A stretch of 41,014 bases of DNA from Gammaproteobacteria bacterium. Its GTDB lineage: Bacteria; Pseudomonadota; Gammaproteobacteria; SZUA-21. The notes under the pieces are model-generated. The model searched no databases, was not told the DNA's origin, and saw only the letters and a program-made list of their open reading frames with translations. The stretch lies in NCBI GenBank assembly GCA_003233345.1, contig QILK01000238.1, positions 1 to 41,014 on the forward strand, written 5' to 3'. This document shows, piece by piece, positions 16,947 through 24,776 of the stretch (position 1 is its first letter; each line of letters begins with the position of its first letter). The position numbers and the translations under genes are program-made.

Positions 16947-18434
16947 TTAAAATTCATCTCTACCATTTTCATGCCAATCCGGGTTATCGGGTATGATTAC
17001 CTTGGTTTTGTTGCCCGTAATTTTCCGCCGAAACTTACTTTTACCACGCGCGGCAGATAACGTAATATGATTACGTTTTACCTTTATACCTAACTGGCGA
17101 TAAATTTTTTTTAGGTTTGGAAATTGCTTTGAGTGACTGTATTTTTGATACAGCGGTATAAATATTGATAAACCGGCTAACTGATCCAGTTTTAACATCA
17201 TTTGCTTGGCGGTCCATTGCCGGTTATCGCCCATGCAGCAATCTTTAAACTGCTTTAATACACTGCCCAACGTGAGTTTACCGCCTGAGTGTTTACGTAG
17301 TTTAAAATCAGCTATCAATGCAATCGCTGCACCCGTCCAGTAGATCCGAAGATAATGCTTGTCTCGGTGAATATTAATCGCCGCTTCTGTTAGTGATTGA
17401 TTGTGAGGGCTTTCACGGGCTAGCCTAAAACCATTGTGCATCAACTGCCAGGCCTGTTGCTCATCAATCAGGCCACCTCTGGCCATTAATATACTTTGCA
17501 AATAGGTGGCCAGACCTTCGGAAAACCAAACGTCTTTTTTGCTGATATAGGGGTGAAACATATGGCTTAGTTCATGTGTTGCATTCCAGTCACTCATAAA
17601 CTCACGAATGTTTCGGTTTTCATCAACATAGAAATGTGCACCTAAGCCACCGCCACGCATGACTTGAGCAAAGGGAACCGCTGATTTTTTTGGTCCTATC
17701 GGGATCACTAATATTTGCGGTGATTTTACCGGAAATTCACCGTAAAGTGATGCAGTGGCTTGCGCAGCTGATCGAATCCACTGATACATTTGCCGACGTT
17801 GCTTGAATTTCCGTTGATCGATTAAGGCAACTCGTAATACTGAGTTTTTAACCTGAATTTTTTTTATTTCAAATTTTCCGATAGCGACCAGTGAAGGCCA
17901 CTGCATTGGCGTGTTTTGAAATTCGAAAACAGTGTTTGAATTAGCGATGGACTTCCATGGTGTGATGACGTTGTATTCTGGCGGTAATCGAAAGGATACA
18001 CGAATGATAGTCTCGGGTTTGATGGATGGCGGGTAGAGCATCCAGATTCGCGGAGAGATTATCAAGTCAGAGCCTACGCGATGGAGGTTACTTTGGGTAG
18101 TAATTCTAGCGGCTTTTGCTAAATCTAATTGGTATTTAAAACACTGGTTTTGCAATAGGGAGGCAAAAATCAGTTTTCCTCTATTGCTCTGAATTGTTTT
18201 TTGATTTGTAGAGTAGCTAATATAGCGAAGTGCAGATGTTAATGCAGGCGCAAGGCTTGATATCTGACTATTACCAAAGCATGCAGTGACACGGAATTGA
18301 GTTAATCCTTTATTGGTTGTTACGGTATAGTGAATATTATTGCTATAAACTAATGGGGAAAAGCAAATCGAGAGCCAAGCTACAAGCCTGAGCGACCAGA
18401 ATTTAGTGGGTATTTTTAATAACATTGTTGTCAA
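16947..18434 (-). CDS. Exported M61-like zinc metallopeptidase
   Basis: The 495-residue protein has an N-terminal signal segment (LRLVAWLSICFSPLVYS), a long beta-rich region, and a gluzincin core: HELSH at 287-291 (HExxH zinc motif) followed by WFSEGLATY, with E306 the probable third zinc ligand. This spacing and the preceding RGGGLGAHFYVDE resemble M61 (glycyl aminopeptidase-like) enzymes. The catalytic Glu of HExxH is intact. The first in-frame start is a TTG at 18434 with AAGGA well placed before it; an ATG at 18425 is the alternative and gives the same signal peptide. The substrate is unknown. It is convergent with the TPR/beta-barrel gene. Confidence 0.8.
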   Translation of the reverse strand: MTTMLLKIPTKFWSLRLVAWLSICFSPLVYSNNIHYTVTTNKGLTQFRVTACFGNSQISSLAPALTSALRYISYSTNQKTIQSNRGKLIFASLLQNQCFKYQLDLAKAARITTQSNLHRVGSDLIISPRIWMLYPPSIKPETIIRVSFRLPPEYNVITPWKSIANSNTVFEFQNTPMQWPSLVAIGKFEIKKIQVKNSVLRVALIDQRKFKQRRQMYQWIRSAAQATASLYGEFPVKSPQILVIPIGPKKSAVPFAQVMRGGGLGAHFYVDENRNIREFMSDWNATHELSHMFHPYISKKDVWFSEGLATYLQSILMARGGLIDEQQAWQLMHNGFRLARESPHNQSLTEAAINIHRDKHYLRIYWTGAAIALIADFKLRKHSGGKLTLGSVLKQFKDCCMGDNRQWTAKQMMLKLDQLAGLSIFIPLYQKYSHSKQFPNLKKIYRQLGIKVKRNHITLSAARGKSKFRRKITGNKTKVIIPDNPDWHENGRDEF

Positions 18435-18990
18435 ATGATTCCTTTGGTGGGCTAATTTTTTGTTAGAAATTACCGAATTGTAGATGGGCTAGCGGTGTTA
18501 AGTGTAGCTTATGTAGCTTATTATGACTTCTTATAGTGTACTGTTTTACGGATATAGTTATTTCTAATTGATAAAACTAAGAATAACACTCTTTTTTTTG
18601 ACGTAATATAAAACACATTGGTAAAAAAAGTACCCGAAAGTCCTTAAGCACGACAATCCTAATAGCATTTAAAACTTAGTATAAAAGAACATAATTAAAT
18701 ACTAAAAAACATTGGGATATTATACCGTTATTAGGGAAAATTAAGTGTATAAAGTTTGTTACAAAAGAAGTAAAACGATATAATTACAAGCATTGAATAA
18801 AGCAGCTTATGGCTTAGTGGGGAGTCATTTCTGTTGCACAATGAAAAATATAGACAGCTATTGATGTTGGGTTAATAACTGGTCGAGTTAATACAGATTC
18901 CCTAAAAAATATCTAAATTTTACCATGAGTTTAAAACAATAATTCCGCCGATTGTATCGAAGGACACGATAACCACATAAGGGTAATTAT
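18435..18990. other. Long AT-rich divergent intergenic region
   Basis: No gene is visible in these 556 bases. They should hold the promoters of the M61-like peptidase (minus strand) and the TPR protein (plus strand); the plus-strand candidate is listed separately. Confidence 0.5.
18756..18784 (+). promoter_or_regulatory. Candidate sigma-70 promoter
   Basis: TTGTTA, a 17-bp spacer and a perfect TATAAT form a good vegetative promoter pointing at the TPR gene that starts at 18991. Transcription would begin near 18791, giving a leader of about 200 nt. Confidence 0.45.
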
Positions 18991-20541
18991 ATGAAACATT
19001 CACACTTCTCTATCGCATGGATATTGGCACTGATCTTTGTGTCTGTATCAGTCACAAGTCATGCAAGGCCATTTCAGTTATTTGGTACTGAGCAAACGGA
19101 AAACAGCAAGGGTATCAAAGCACTTAATTCGGGTAATTATGATAAAGCCATCAATCATTTTAACAAGGCCCTAGCGTTAAGTATCAAGCGTTCTGGGGAA
19201 GGCAGTCCGAATGTGGCGACTAGTTATGGTAATCTAGCGATTGTTTATATCCGTAAAAAAGACTATCACAACGCGATCAACTATTCGGAAAAAGCATTAA
19301 AAATTAGCTTAAAACATAAAGGAGATGACGATTCAAAGGTAGCCTCTCTCTACAATAGCCTTGGTGTCGCCTATCATGGCAAAGGGGAGTACCAAAAAGC
19401 GGTCGATTATTATAGAAAAGCGATCAAGATAGATCTTAAGAAGTCTAGTAGCAAGCAATCAACTATTGCTAAACGCTATAAAAATCTTGGGCTGGCGATT
19501 AAAAAGCTAGGCAAGCGCGATAAGGCACTTGACTATTATAAAACTGCTGTGGAAATGGAAATAAAAGAATTGGGTGCGGAACATCCAAAAGTAGGTGAAA
19601 GTTATAATAATATCGCTGTTATTTATCGTCAAAAGGGTAATGTCAGTCGGGAAATAGAGTACGAAGAGAAAGCACTCGGGATAGTGTTAAAAACAGGTAA
19701 AACGAATAACCCAAAATTATTGACACGATACAATAATCTTGCGAATGCTTACCGGCGTAAAGGTGATCATAGCCGGTCAATAGAATATAATAAGAAAGCG
19801 CTTGATATGGAGCTTAAGAAGCATGGCGATAAAACCGAAACCGTTGCTCAGCGTTATGTTTCCATTGGCGCAGGATATCGTCGAATGGGCAGTATCAAGC
19901 CGGCAGTGAGTAATTATAAAATTGCATTGAGTATTCGAGAAAAACATTTGGGTGGCGATCATCCAAAAACAAAACTGACCGAAAAAACCGTAAGTACTCT
20001 TTCGCAGAAGTTACTGTTTGGGAAAAAATCAACAGGGACTCAGGTTGCCGCCGCACTTAAAGGTCGAAAAAGTGATATAGCCCGTAAGCCCTTAGCTAGA
20101 AAAGCAATTGCTAAAAAACCGGTAGCGAAGAAAAAGCCGATTGCCAAAAAACCGGTAGCGAAGAAAAAGCCGATTGCCAAGAAACCGGTAGTGAAGAAAA
20201 AGCCGATTGCCAAGAAACCGATAGTGAAGAAAAAGCCGATTGCCAAGAAACCGATAGTGAAGAAAAAGTCGACTGCCAAGAAACCGGTAGCGAAGAAAAA
20301 GCGGATTGCCAAAAAGCCGGTAGCGAAGAAAAAGCGGGGCGCCAAGAAACCGGTGGCGAAGAAAAAACGTCGTGTAAAGAAAAAGCGTATTGCCAAGAAG
20401 AGAAAATCAACAAAAAGACGTTCCACCAGGAAAAAAACTGGAAAGTCTAAGCCAACGGCAGCGAAAAAAGAGGCCGTTAAAAAAGAAGAGTCAAAATCTG
20501 TAGATAAGAAAAAATCAGGCGATTCGTTCTGGAGCCAGTAG
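18991..20541 (+). CDS. Exported TPR protein with lysine-rich repeat tail
   Basis: A signal peptide (SIAWILALIFVSVSVTSHA) is followed by seven or so 42-residue kinesin-light-chain-type TPR units from about residue 37 to 330 (for example VATSYGNLAIVYIRKKDYHNAINYSEKALKI is one unit spread over positions near 70-100). From residue 373 the chain switches to eight 11-residue units of the IAKKPVAKKKP type, then an irregular Lys/Arg-rich end, finishing SGDSFWSQ. The Lys-Pro-Ala tail resembles AlgP or H1-like histone tails, but here a signal peptide places it outside the cytoplasm. It could bind peptidoglycan, LPS or acidic proteins; that is inference. The ATG has AGGG upstream. Confidence 0.85.
   Translation: MKHSHFSIAWILALIFVSVSVTSHARPFQLFGTEQTENSKGIKALNSGNYDKAINHFNKALALSIKRSGEGSPNVATSYGNLAIVYIRKKDYHNAINYSEKALKISLKHKGDDDSKVASLYNSLGVAYHGKGEYQKAVDYYRKAIKIDLKKSSSKQSTIAKRYKNLGLAIKKLGKRDKALDYYKTAVEMEIKELGAEHPKVGESYNNIAVIYRQKGNVSREIEYEEKALGIVLKTGKTNNPKLLTRYNNLANAYRRKGDHSRSIEYNKKALDMELKKHGDKTETVAQRYVSIGAGYRRMGSIKPAVSNYKIALSIREKHLGGDHPKTKLTEKTVSTLSQKLLFGKKSTGTQVAAALKGRKSDIARKPLARKAIAKKPVAKKKPIAKKPVAKKKPIAKKPVVKKKPIAKKPIVKKKPIAKKPIVKKKSTAKKPVAKKKRIAKKPVAKKKRGAKKPVAKKKRRVKKKRIAKKRKSTKRRSTRKKTGKSKPTAAKKEAVKKEESKSVDKKKSGDSFWSQ
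20107..20370 (+). repeat. Eight 33-bp coding tandem units
   Basis: Eight units start at 20107 and recur every 33 bp, each encoding an 11-residue IAKKPVAKKKP-type block. Neighbouring copies differ by only a few bases, so the array looks young and may vary in copy number. Confidence 0.9.
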
Positions 20542-20548
20542 TTCTCAA

Positions 20549-20577
20549 CCCCGGATTTCGATTCACGGAATCCGGGG
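20549..20577. terminator. Hairpin between convergent genes
   Basis: A 9-bp stem CCCCGGATT / AATCCGGGG lies between the convergent TPR and ankyrin genes. No clean T-run follows, so it may act as an intrinsic terminator only weakly, or protect the transcript ends. Confidence 0.55.
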
Positions 20578-20583
20578 ATAATT

Positions 20584-21036
20584 TTAGATTTCTCTATTGC
20601 TTCTGGCAAATTTCAGCAGTCTTTTCATTTTTCGATTTCTAATGTTATCAGCAAAGTCTTTAGCACTGGCGCCAATATTATTTTTTAGCTTTGGATCAGC
20701 ACCTGCATTTATCAGAACTCTCGCAATTTCGATATCATTGACTGCCACTGCGGTTATTAACGGGGTATTACCGACATAGTTTTTGAGATTTACATCTGCT
20801 TTTTTTTCAATTAGCAATAAAACGATTTTTCGATTTCGAGATTTAACGGCATAACCTAGAGGCGTTTCCCCGTCGGTATCTGCTTTATTAACATCGTTGC
20901 CATTTTTTAGTATTTCCTTTACCGCTTCGATTTTTCCAGAGGTAATAGCTTTATGTAATGTTTCAGCAGATAGTAAGGATGAAAATAAAACGGGTGATAC
21001 TAATATTAATAGAAGTATGGATTTGGAAATTCGCAT
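20584..21036 (-). CDS. Small exported ankyrin-repeat protein
   Basis: The 150-residue protein starts with a signal peptide (SILLLILVSPVLFSSLLSA) and then has about four ankyrin units (ETLHKAITSGKIEAVKEILK, DGETPLGYAVKSRNRKIVLLL, VGNTPLITAVAVNDIEIARVL, and a degenerate last unit). Small periplasmic ankyrin proteins of this size are known, some protecting catalase or binding partner enzymes, but none is named by sequence here. GGGG is placed well before the ATG. It is convergent with the TPR gene. Confidence 0.85.
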   Translation of the reverse strand: MRISKSILLLILVSPVLFSSLLSAETLHKAITSGKIEAVKEILKNGNDVNKADTDGETPLGYAVKSRNRKIVLLLIEKKADVNLKNYVGNTPLITAVAVNDIEIARVLINAGADPKLKNNIGASAKDFADNIRNRKMKRLLKFARSNREI

Positions 21037-21163
21037 TTTTTATCCCCTGACATTATTCGTTATAGATAAACTGTCCTTAGGGCTTATATAATTCCTGTTA
21101 TTTGACCAGTATACACAGATTAAACGGTTTTAAAAACAACTTGAAGATCACCGTTATTTTACT

Positions 21164-21246
21164 AAGCTGAAAGATAACAACATTGAATTTGTTGTTATTA
21201 CAGCTTGTAGATTGATTAGCCATGTTCAGGGTATATTTTTCAGCTT
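21164..21246 (+). other. Possible structured leader before the rhodanese gene
   Basis: An outer 9-bp inverted repeat AAGCTGAAA (21164-21172) / TTTCAGCTT (21238-21246) encloses a hairpin ATAACAACA / TGTTGTTAT (21174-21182 and 21190-21198). The structure ends 64 bp before the start codon. It could be a folded 5' leader or chance pairing in AT-rich DNA. Confidence 0.3.
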
Positions 21247-21310
21247 TCAATACTGGAAACAAATGGACAATATATAACGCGCTACCATTACTTTGTTAAG
21301 GATTTATATC

Positions 21311-21739
21311 ATGTCCGATTCGCATATTATCGAGATCAGAGCCACAGAGGCTTGGGATATTATTAACACACAGCCTAAAGCCATATTAGTGGATGTGCGC
21401 TCGCATATGGAGTTTCTGTTTATCGGTCATCCAGCAGGTGCAGTGAGTATCCCTTGGATTGATGAACCGGATTGGGTTGTTAATCCCAAATTTGTTTCTG
21501 AAATTAGGCAACTTGTGCTTGGAGGGGTGTCCCATGACCTTGATGGAAAAGGTGTACCACTAATATTGATTTGCCGAAGTGGAAAGCGTTCGTTGGAAGC
21601 AGGAAACTTACTGGTTTCCGAACAGTTTAAAAATGTATACAGCATAAGCGATGGGTTTGAGGGGGAACTGGATTCAGAGCATCACCGTAGTACCACTAGT
21701 GGATGGCGATTTGCAGGATTGCCTTGGGAACAGTGTTGA
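21311..21739 (+). CDS. Single-domain rhodanese-like protein
   Basis: The 142-residue protein is a cytoplasmic rhodanese domain: ILVDVRSHMEFLFIGHPAGAVSIPW at 25-49 and the active-site loop CRSGKRS with C88, six residues with Arg, Ser, Gly and Lys positioned for sulfur transfer. It probably transfers or carries persulfide sulfur. The TTG start upstream (21293) lacks support; the ATG at 21311 has AAGGA about nine bases away. In an organism with soxB a role in sulfur handling is plausible but not shown. Confidence 0.88.
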   Translation: MSDSHIIEIRATEAWDIINTQPKAILVDVRSHMEFLFIGHPAGAVSIPWIDEPDWVVNPKFVSEIRQLVLGGVSHDLDGKGVPLILICRSGKRSLEAGNLLVSEQFKNVYSISDGFEGELDSEHHRSTTSGWRFAGLPWEQC

Positions 21740-21908
21740 CTTGTTCTTTTGATTGAATAAATACACAATTCAACAAGATTGATGAGAGTAACATGAAGAA
21801 AAGCGTAAATATCCAAAATGCTGAACAGGAGAAAAATAGCTGTGCAATTTATAAAAAAATCACGGTAAAACCAAGCTATTAGTAACAGCCTGGTTTATGT
21901 AGTATTGG

Positions 21909-22154
21909 TTAAAACCTGCTATTGTTATTACCTGTATTGGTATTGTTGCTTGGGGTATTATTGCTTGGGGTATTATTGGATGGTGGTGGACCTTTATGCC
22001 TTTCTATAACCGTCTCGGTAACCGCTAGTGGATCGTCATGGTCAACTACGTTCATCGTACTATCTTCTTCGCGACGCATTCCATCTGCGATAGCAAATTG
22101 AATAGAGAAAAACACTAATAATGTTGTACTAAAAACTTTGAATATCTTGGACAT
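21909..22154 (-). CDS. Small secreted protein with TMNVV-x-HDDP motif and Asn-rich tail
   Basis: The 81-residue protein has a signal peptide (VFSTTLLVFFSIQFAIADG), then STMNVVDHDDPLAVTE, and a low-complexity tail with three PSNNT repeats (15-bp DNA repeats) ending NTGNNNSRF. The core motif matches LTMNVVNHDDPGTIT of the acidic protein at 14940-15407, at the same distance from the signal peptide, so the two look like members of one family with different tails. GAGGG lies four bases before the ATG. No family is known to me. Confidence 0.7.
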   Translation of the reverse strand: MSKIFKVFSTTLLVFFSIQFAIADGMRREEDSTMNVVDHDDPLAVTETVIERHKGPPPSNNTPSNNTPSNNTNTGNNNSRF

Positions 22155-22509
22155 TATTCCCTCTTCTCAGGTGATCTATTACTAATATAATCATTAGCTT
22201 GGTTTTGATTAACATACCATTATTAAAAGCGCTATTGCAAGCAGTTAGATCTCAAACTAGCTAATTATAGCTATTTCTCTATTTTCCTCGATATTAATCA
22301 CCATTAAAAGAGACGGGAAAGACAGTGAAACTTAACAAAGAATTTTGTAAGCCTTTAAATAATAAAAGAATAATCGAGAATTAATATTAAAGGCTACTTT
22401 ATGGAAGGAAAGAAGTGATATAATCCCTAAAAACTATAAAGACGTATAGGTATAAATAACTAAACTAAAATAAATAAATCAATTTTGATAAAAGTGGGAA
22501 GATTCGGAA
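22155..22509. other. AT-rich divergent intergenic region
   Basis: No gene is visible. An inverted repeat (AGCCTTTAA near 22350 and TTAAAGGCT near 22387) and the candidate promoter at 22416-22424 are the only structure noted. Confidence 0.45.
22416..22424 (+). promoter_or_regulatory. Candidate extended -10 promoter
   Basis: TGATATAAT is an extended -10 element (TGN followed by a perfect TATAAT) about 85 bp before the methyltransferase start. No good -35 is seen, which extended -10 promoters can do without. Confidence 0.4.
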
Positions 22510-23340
22510 ATGCACCGTAATATAAATAGAGCGAGTAAGTTGGGAACATTGTTTCTGTTGATGAGTAACGTATCGAAAAAACTAAAACCAGTCATGTGGG
22601 GTTGGTGGTATAACCAGTTAGCAAGGCGCGACCAACATGGTGAATTACTTTTTATGAATTATGGATATTATTGTCCGCAATCAATAGCGATAAAGCTAGA
22701 ATCCGAAGACGAACGATATCGGCAACCTATTCAGCTTTATGAATATGTCGTTAATAATCTAGATTTACATAAAAAAAATGTGGTAGAAATAGGCTGTGGG
22801 CGCGGTGGCGGGGCGACCTATCTGGCGCGTTATCACGGCCCGATAAGCTATACCGGTATCGATCTATCGAAATCGGCTATAAACTGGTGTAAGGAACATC
22901 ATACTTTGCCAAATATCGCTTGGAAACAGGGTAGTGCCAGCCGAATACCGATGCCGAATAAAAGTACTGATATTGTTGTTAATGTTGAGTCATCACATTG
23001 TTATCCCTCTATGGATCTGTTTCTTGAAGAAGTGATGAGAATCTTAAAACCGGGGGGGCATTTGGCATTTTGTGATCTAAGGGATACTCATTCGCTCGAT
23101 AAACTTAATGAGCAAATTGACAAGTCTGGTTTGAAAATTATTCGTCAGGAAAATATTACCCAAAATATTGTCGAGGCGCTGGATAAAATGTCAGATTCCC
23201 GTATTGAGGGAATTGATAAAAAAGTACCGCGTCTATTGAAAAAAGCTTTTCGTGATTTTGCGGCAGTCAGAGGCTCTACGTTTTATGAAATGTTTAAAGA
23301 TCGCCGAATGTCGTATGTTTATTACCAGTGTGAAAAATAA
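22510..23340 (+). CDS. Class I SAM-dependent methyltransferase
   Basis: The 276-residue protein has the SAM-binding motif I VVEIGCGRGGGATYL at about 94-108, motif II with an acidic residue YTGIDLS, and the post-motif LKPGGHLAFCDL. The N-terminal segment (MWGWWYNQLARRDQHGELLFMNYGY) resembles enzymes methylating lipids or polyketide-like products, such as phthiotriol methyltransferases, rather than rRNA or protein methylases. The target cannot be named. It stands alone, with an extended -10 upstream. Confidence 0.85.
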   Translation: MHRNINRASKLGTLFLLMSNVSKKLKPVMWGWWYNQLARRDQHGELLFMNYGYYCPQSIAIKLESEDERYRQPIQLYEYVVNNLDLHKKNVVEIGCGRGGGATYLARYHGPISYTGIDLSKSAINWCKEHHTLPNIAWKQGSASRIPMPNKSTDIVVNVESSHCYPSMDLFLEEVMRILKPGGHLAFCDLRDTHSLDKLNEQIDKSGLKIIRQENITQNIVEALDKMSDSRIEGIDKKVPRLLKKAFRDFAAVRGSTFYEMFKDRRMSYVYYQCEK

Positions 23341-23360
23341 TTCGTCTTCGTTGCTAACGA

Positions 23361-23386
23361 TAAAAAAAGGGGGTGCTCGCCCCCCT
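23361..23386 (-). terminator. Rho-independent terminator of the small secreted protein gene
   Basis: On the minus strand a GC stem (GGGGG against CCCCC around GCGAGCA) is followed directly by seven Ts. It lies 26 bp past the stop of the minus-strand gene at 23412 and just after the convergent methyltransferase gene. Confidence 0.85.
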
Positions 23387-23411
23387 CATTATCGGCTATT
23401 AGCTGATAAAA

Positions 23412-23684
23412 TTAATGATCGTTATAAGTTTCTACTTCATAAGTCGTATAGTGATTATCACTAGAACCGTGAGCATATCCGTGTGAATAGCTTTCGCTAT
23501 GACTAACACCGTGATCGTTATTATGCTGGTTTGAGTTAGCGATAGCACCGATGATGGCAACGGCACCAACGGCTTGTAAAAATTTCTTACCACTATCACC
23601 TGCTGAAGCTGTATTAATAGATACTAGGCTTGCTGCCAATAATGTTACTGCAGCGATAGCTGTCGTTTTAATAGAATTTTTCAT
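23412..23684 (-). CDS. Small secreted His/Ser/Gly-rich protein
   Basis: The 90-residue protein has a clear signal peptide (KTTAIAAVTLLAASLVSINTASA), a short hydrophobic GxxxG-like segment (FLQAVGAVAIIGAIANS) and a tail rich in His, Ser, Tyr and Gly (HSESYSHGYAHGSSDNH). The tail carries eight or more histidines and may bind metal; that is inference. An SD-like GGAG lies upstream of the ATG and a strong terminator follows, so it is a well-formed single-gene unit. I do not recognise a family. Confidence 0.75.
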   Translation of the reverse strand: MKNSIKTTAIAAVTLLAASLVSINTASAGDSGKKFLQAVGAVAIIGAIANSNQHNNDHGVSHSESYSHGYAHGSSDNHYTTYEVETYNDH

Positions 23685-24044
23685 GATATATCTCCTGATC
23701 GTTAAGTTTATACCGTTAGCGACACGTCATTTATAGAGAGAAAATACAAGCTAAAATGAACAAGCGCTTTAAATTATATTGAATGAAACTAAAATAATCA
23801 TATTCATTCAGCATTTAATGATTTGTCGCATGAAGGTGAAAAAGGGTTCAGGTTGATTTCCAGCGCGGATCCGAACGCGCTCCCCACGAACTTTGTGGTT
23901 TTTAAGCAATTGCTTAGTGAGTTAAAAGGCGCTTTAGGGCTTAACCGTTAATGCTGGAAGCTCGCTATGTTTTAGTTTAAGTAGCACTGTCCACCCGCTA
24001 TGCTAGATGGCTGAAAGCGGCCAAGTTTACTATAATCATTTAAT
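23685..24044. other. Intergenic region with several hairpins
   Basis: No reading frame is convincing. The part from about 23830 to 24010 is more GC-rich than its surroundings. It contains the stem-loops listed at 23862-23902 and a perfect 14-bp palindrome TAAGCAATTGCTTA at 23903-23916. It does not match an attC site, tRNA or known RNA that I can recognise. Confidence 0.45.
23862..23902 (+). ncRNA. Candidate small RNA 3' end (two hairpins and T-run)
   Basis: A stem AGCGCG / CGCGCT with an 8-nt loop (23862-23881) is followed by CCAC / GTGG (23883-23897) and then five Ts. That is the form of a small-RNA end with a weak intrinsic terminator. There is no gene just upstream on the plus strand that would need it. 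No RNA family is recognised. Confidence 0.2.
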
Positions 24045-24776
24045 ATGCAAGCGATGACAAAGATGATCGACCAGTTTCGACTAAAATCTGGAAGAGTTCT
24101 GGCAAAGAAATATGAAGTTATTTCTCAACTTGGAGAAGGTTGGGAAGGTGAAGTTTACTTAGTTAAAGAAGTTAGTACCGGTATTGAACGGGCAGCCAAG
24201 TTTTTTTTCCCCCATCGTAATCACAATGGGAAAAACTCGAAATTTCATGCAAAAAAGCTACACAAACTCAGGCATTGTTCGATAGTCATCCAATATTTAA
24301 CGCAGGAAAGTATTATTTTTCGCCGAGTGCCAGTCACTTTTTTAATATCCGAATATGTAGCAGGCGAACCTCTTTCTGAATTTATAAAGCGTCAGCCTGG
24401 AAAAAGGCTACAGCCCTTTCAAGCAGTTCATTTATTACATGCGTTAGCTAAAGGTATTGAGTGTATTCATCGTATGCGTGAATACCATGGGGATTTGCAT
24501 ACCGATAATATCATGTTGCAGCGTTTTGGCCTCGGTCTTGAAGTGAAACTGATTGATTTTTTTGACTGGAAAGCGCCTAAGACAGAGAATATTCAGGGAG
24601 ATGTGCTTAATATGATTAGAATATTCTATGATGTACTCGGCGGCGCCAGGTATTATGCTAATCAGCCTCAGGAAGTAAAAGATATTTGTCGGGGTTTAAA
24701 GTCGTCGCTGATATTAAAACAAGTTAAGACCGCTGGCCAATTACGCGAATATCTCGAAAGCATGGAGTGGTGTTAA
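24045..24776 (+). CDS. Soluble protein kinase-like protein with altered catalytic motifs
   Basis: The 243-residue protein has a kinase fold without a membrane segment. Visible are the Gly-rich loop LGEGWEGEVYLV (about 30-41), the ATP Lys K52 in RAAKFFF, the hinge ISEYVAGEPL, the catalytic loop HGDLHTDN (148-155) and the metal Asp D171 in LIDFFDW. Canonical eukaryote-like kinases have HRDLKxxN and DFG; HGDLHxxN is instead typical of RIO, ABC1 and aminoglycoside-type kinases. The key K, D, N and D are all present, so catalysis is possible. The stop codon overlaps the PP2C start (TAATG), so the pair is translationally coupled. Three in-frame ATGs lie at 24045, 24054 and 24063; none has a clear ribosome site. 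Confidence 0.85.
   Translation: MQAMTKMIDQFRLKSGRVLAKKYEVISQLGEGWEGEVYLVKEVSTGIERAAKFFFPHRNHNGKNSKFHAKKLHKLRHCSIVIQYLTQESIIFRRVPVTFLISEYVAGEPLSEFIKRQPGKRLQPFQAVHLLHALAKGIECIHRMREYHGDLHTDNIMLQRFGLGLEVKLIDFFDWKAPKTENIQGDVLNMIRIFYDVLGGARYYANQPQEVKDICRGLKSSLILKQVKTAGQLREYLESMEWC

Noticed and set aside
20107-20370. Regular 33-bp repeats considered as a CRISPR array
   Set aside because: Units are contiguous without unique spacers and encode an in-frame peptide repeat.
20040-20609. Minus-strand 189-codon frame of FFFATGFLAI-type repeats
   Set aside because: It is the mirror of the Lys-rich 33-bp repeat in the TPR protein gene, which has clear coding features.
21793-21882. Possible 29-codon frame (MKKSVNIQNAEQEK...) after the rhodanese gene
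   Set aside because: Only a weak GAG-like site precedes it and no signal or motif is present; too short to support without homologues.
23920-23990. Possible integron attC site (GCTTAAC and GTTAA motifs)
   Set aside because: The core-site consensus and symmetrical arms are not satisfied, and no integrase or cassette array is present.
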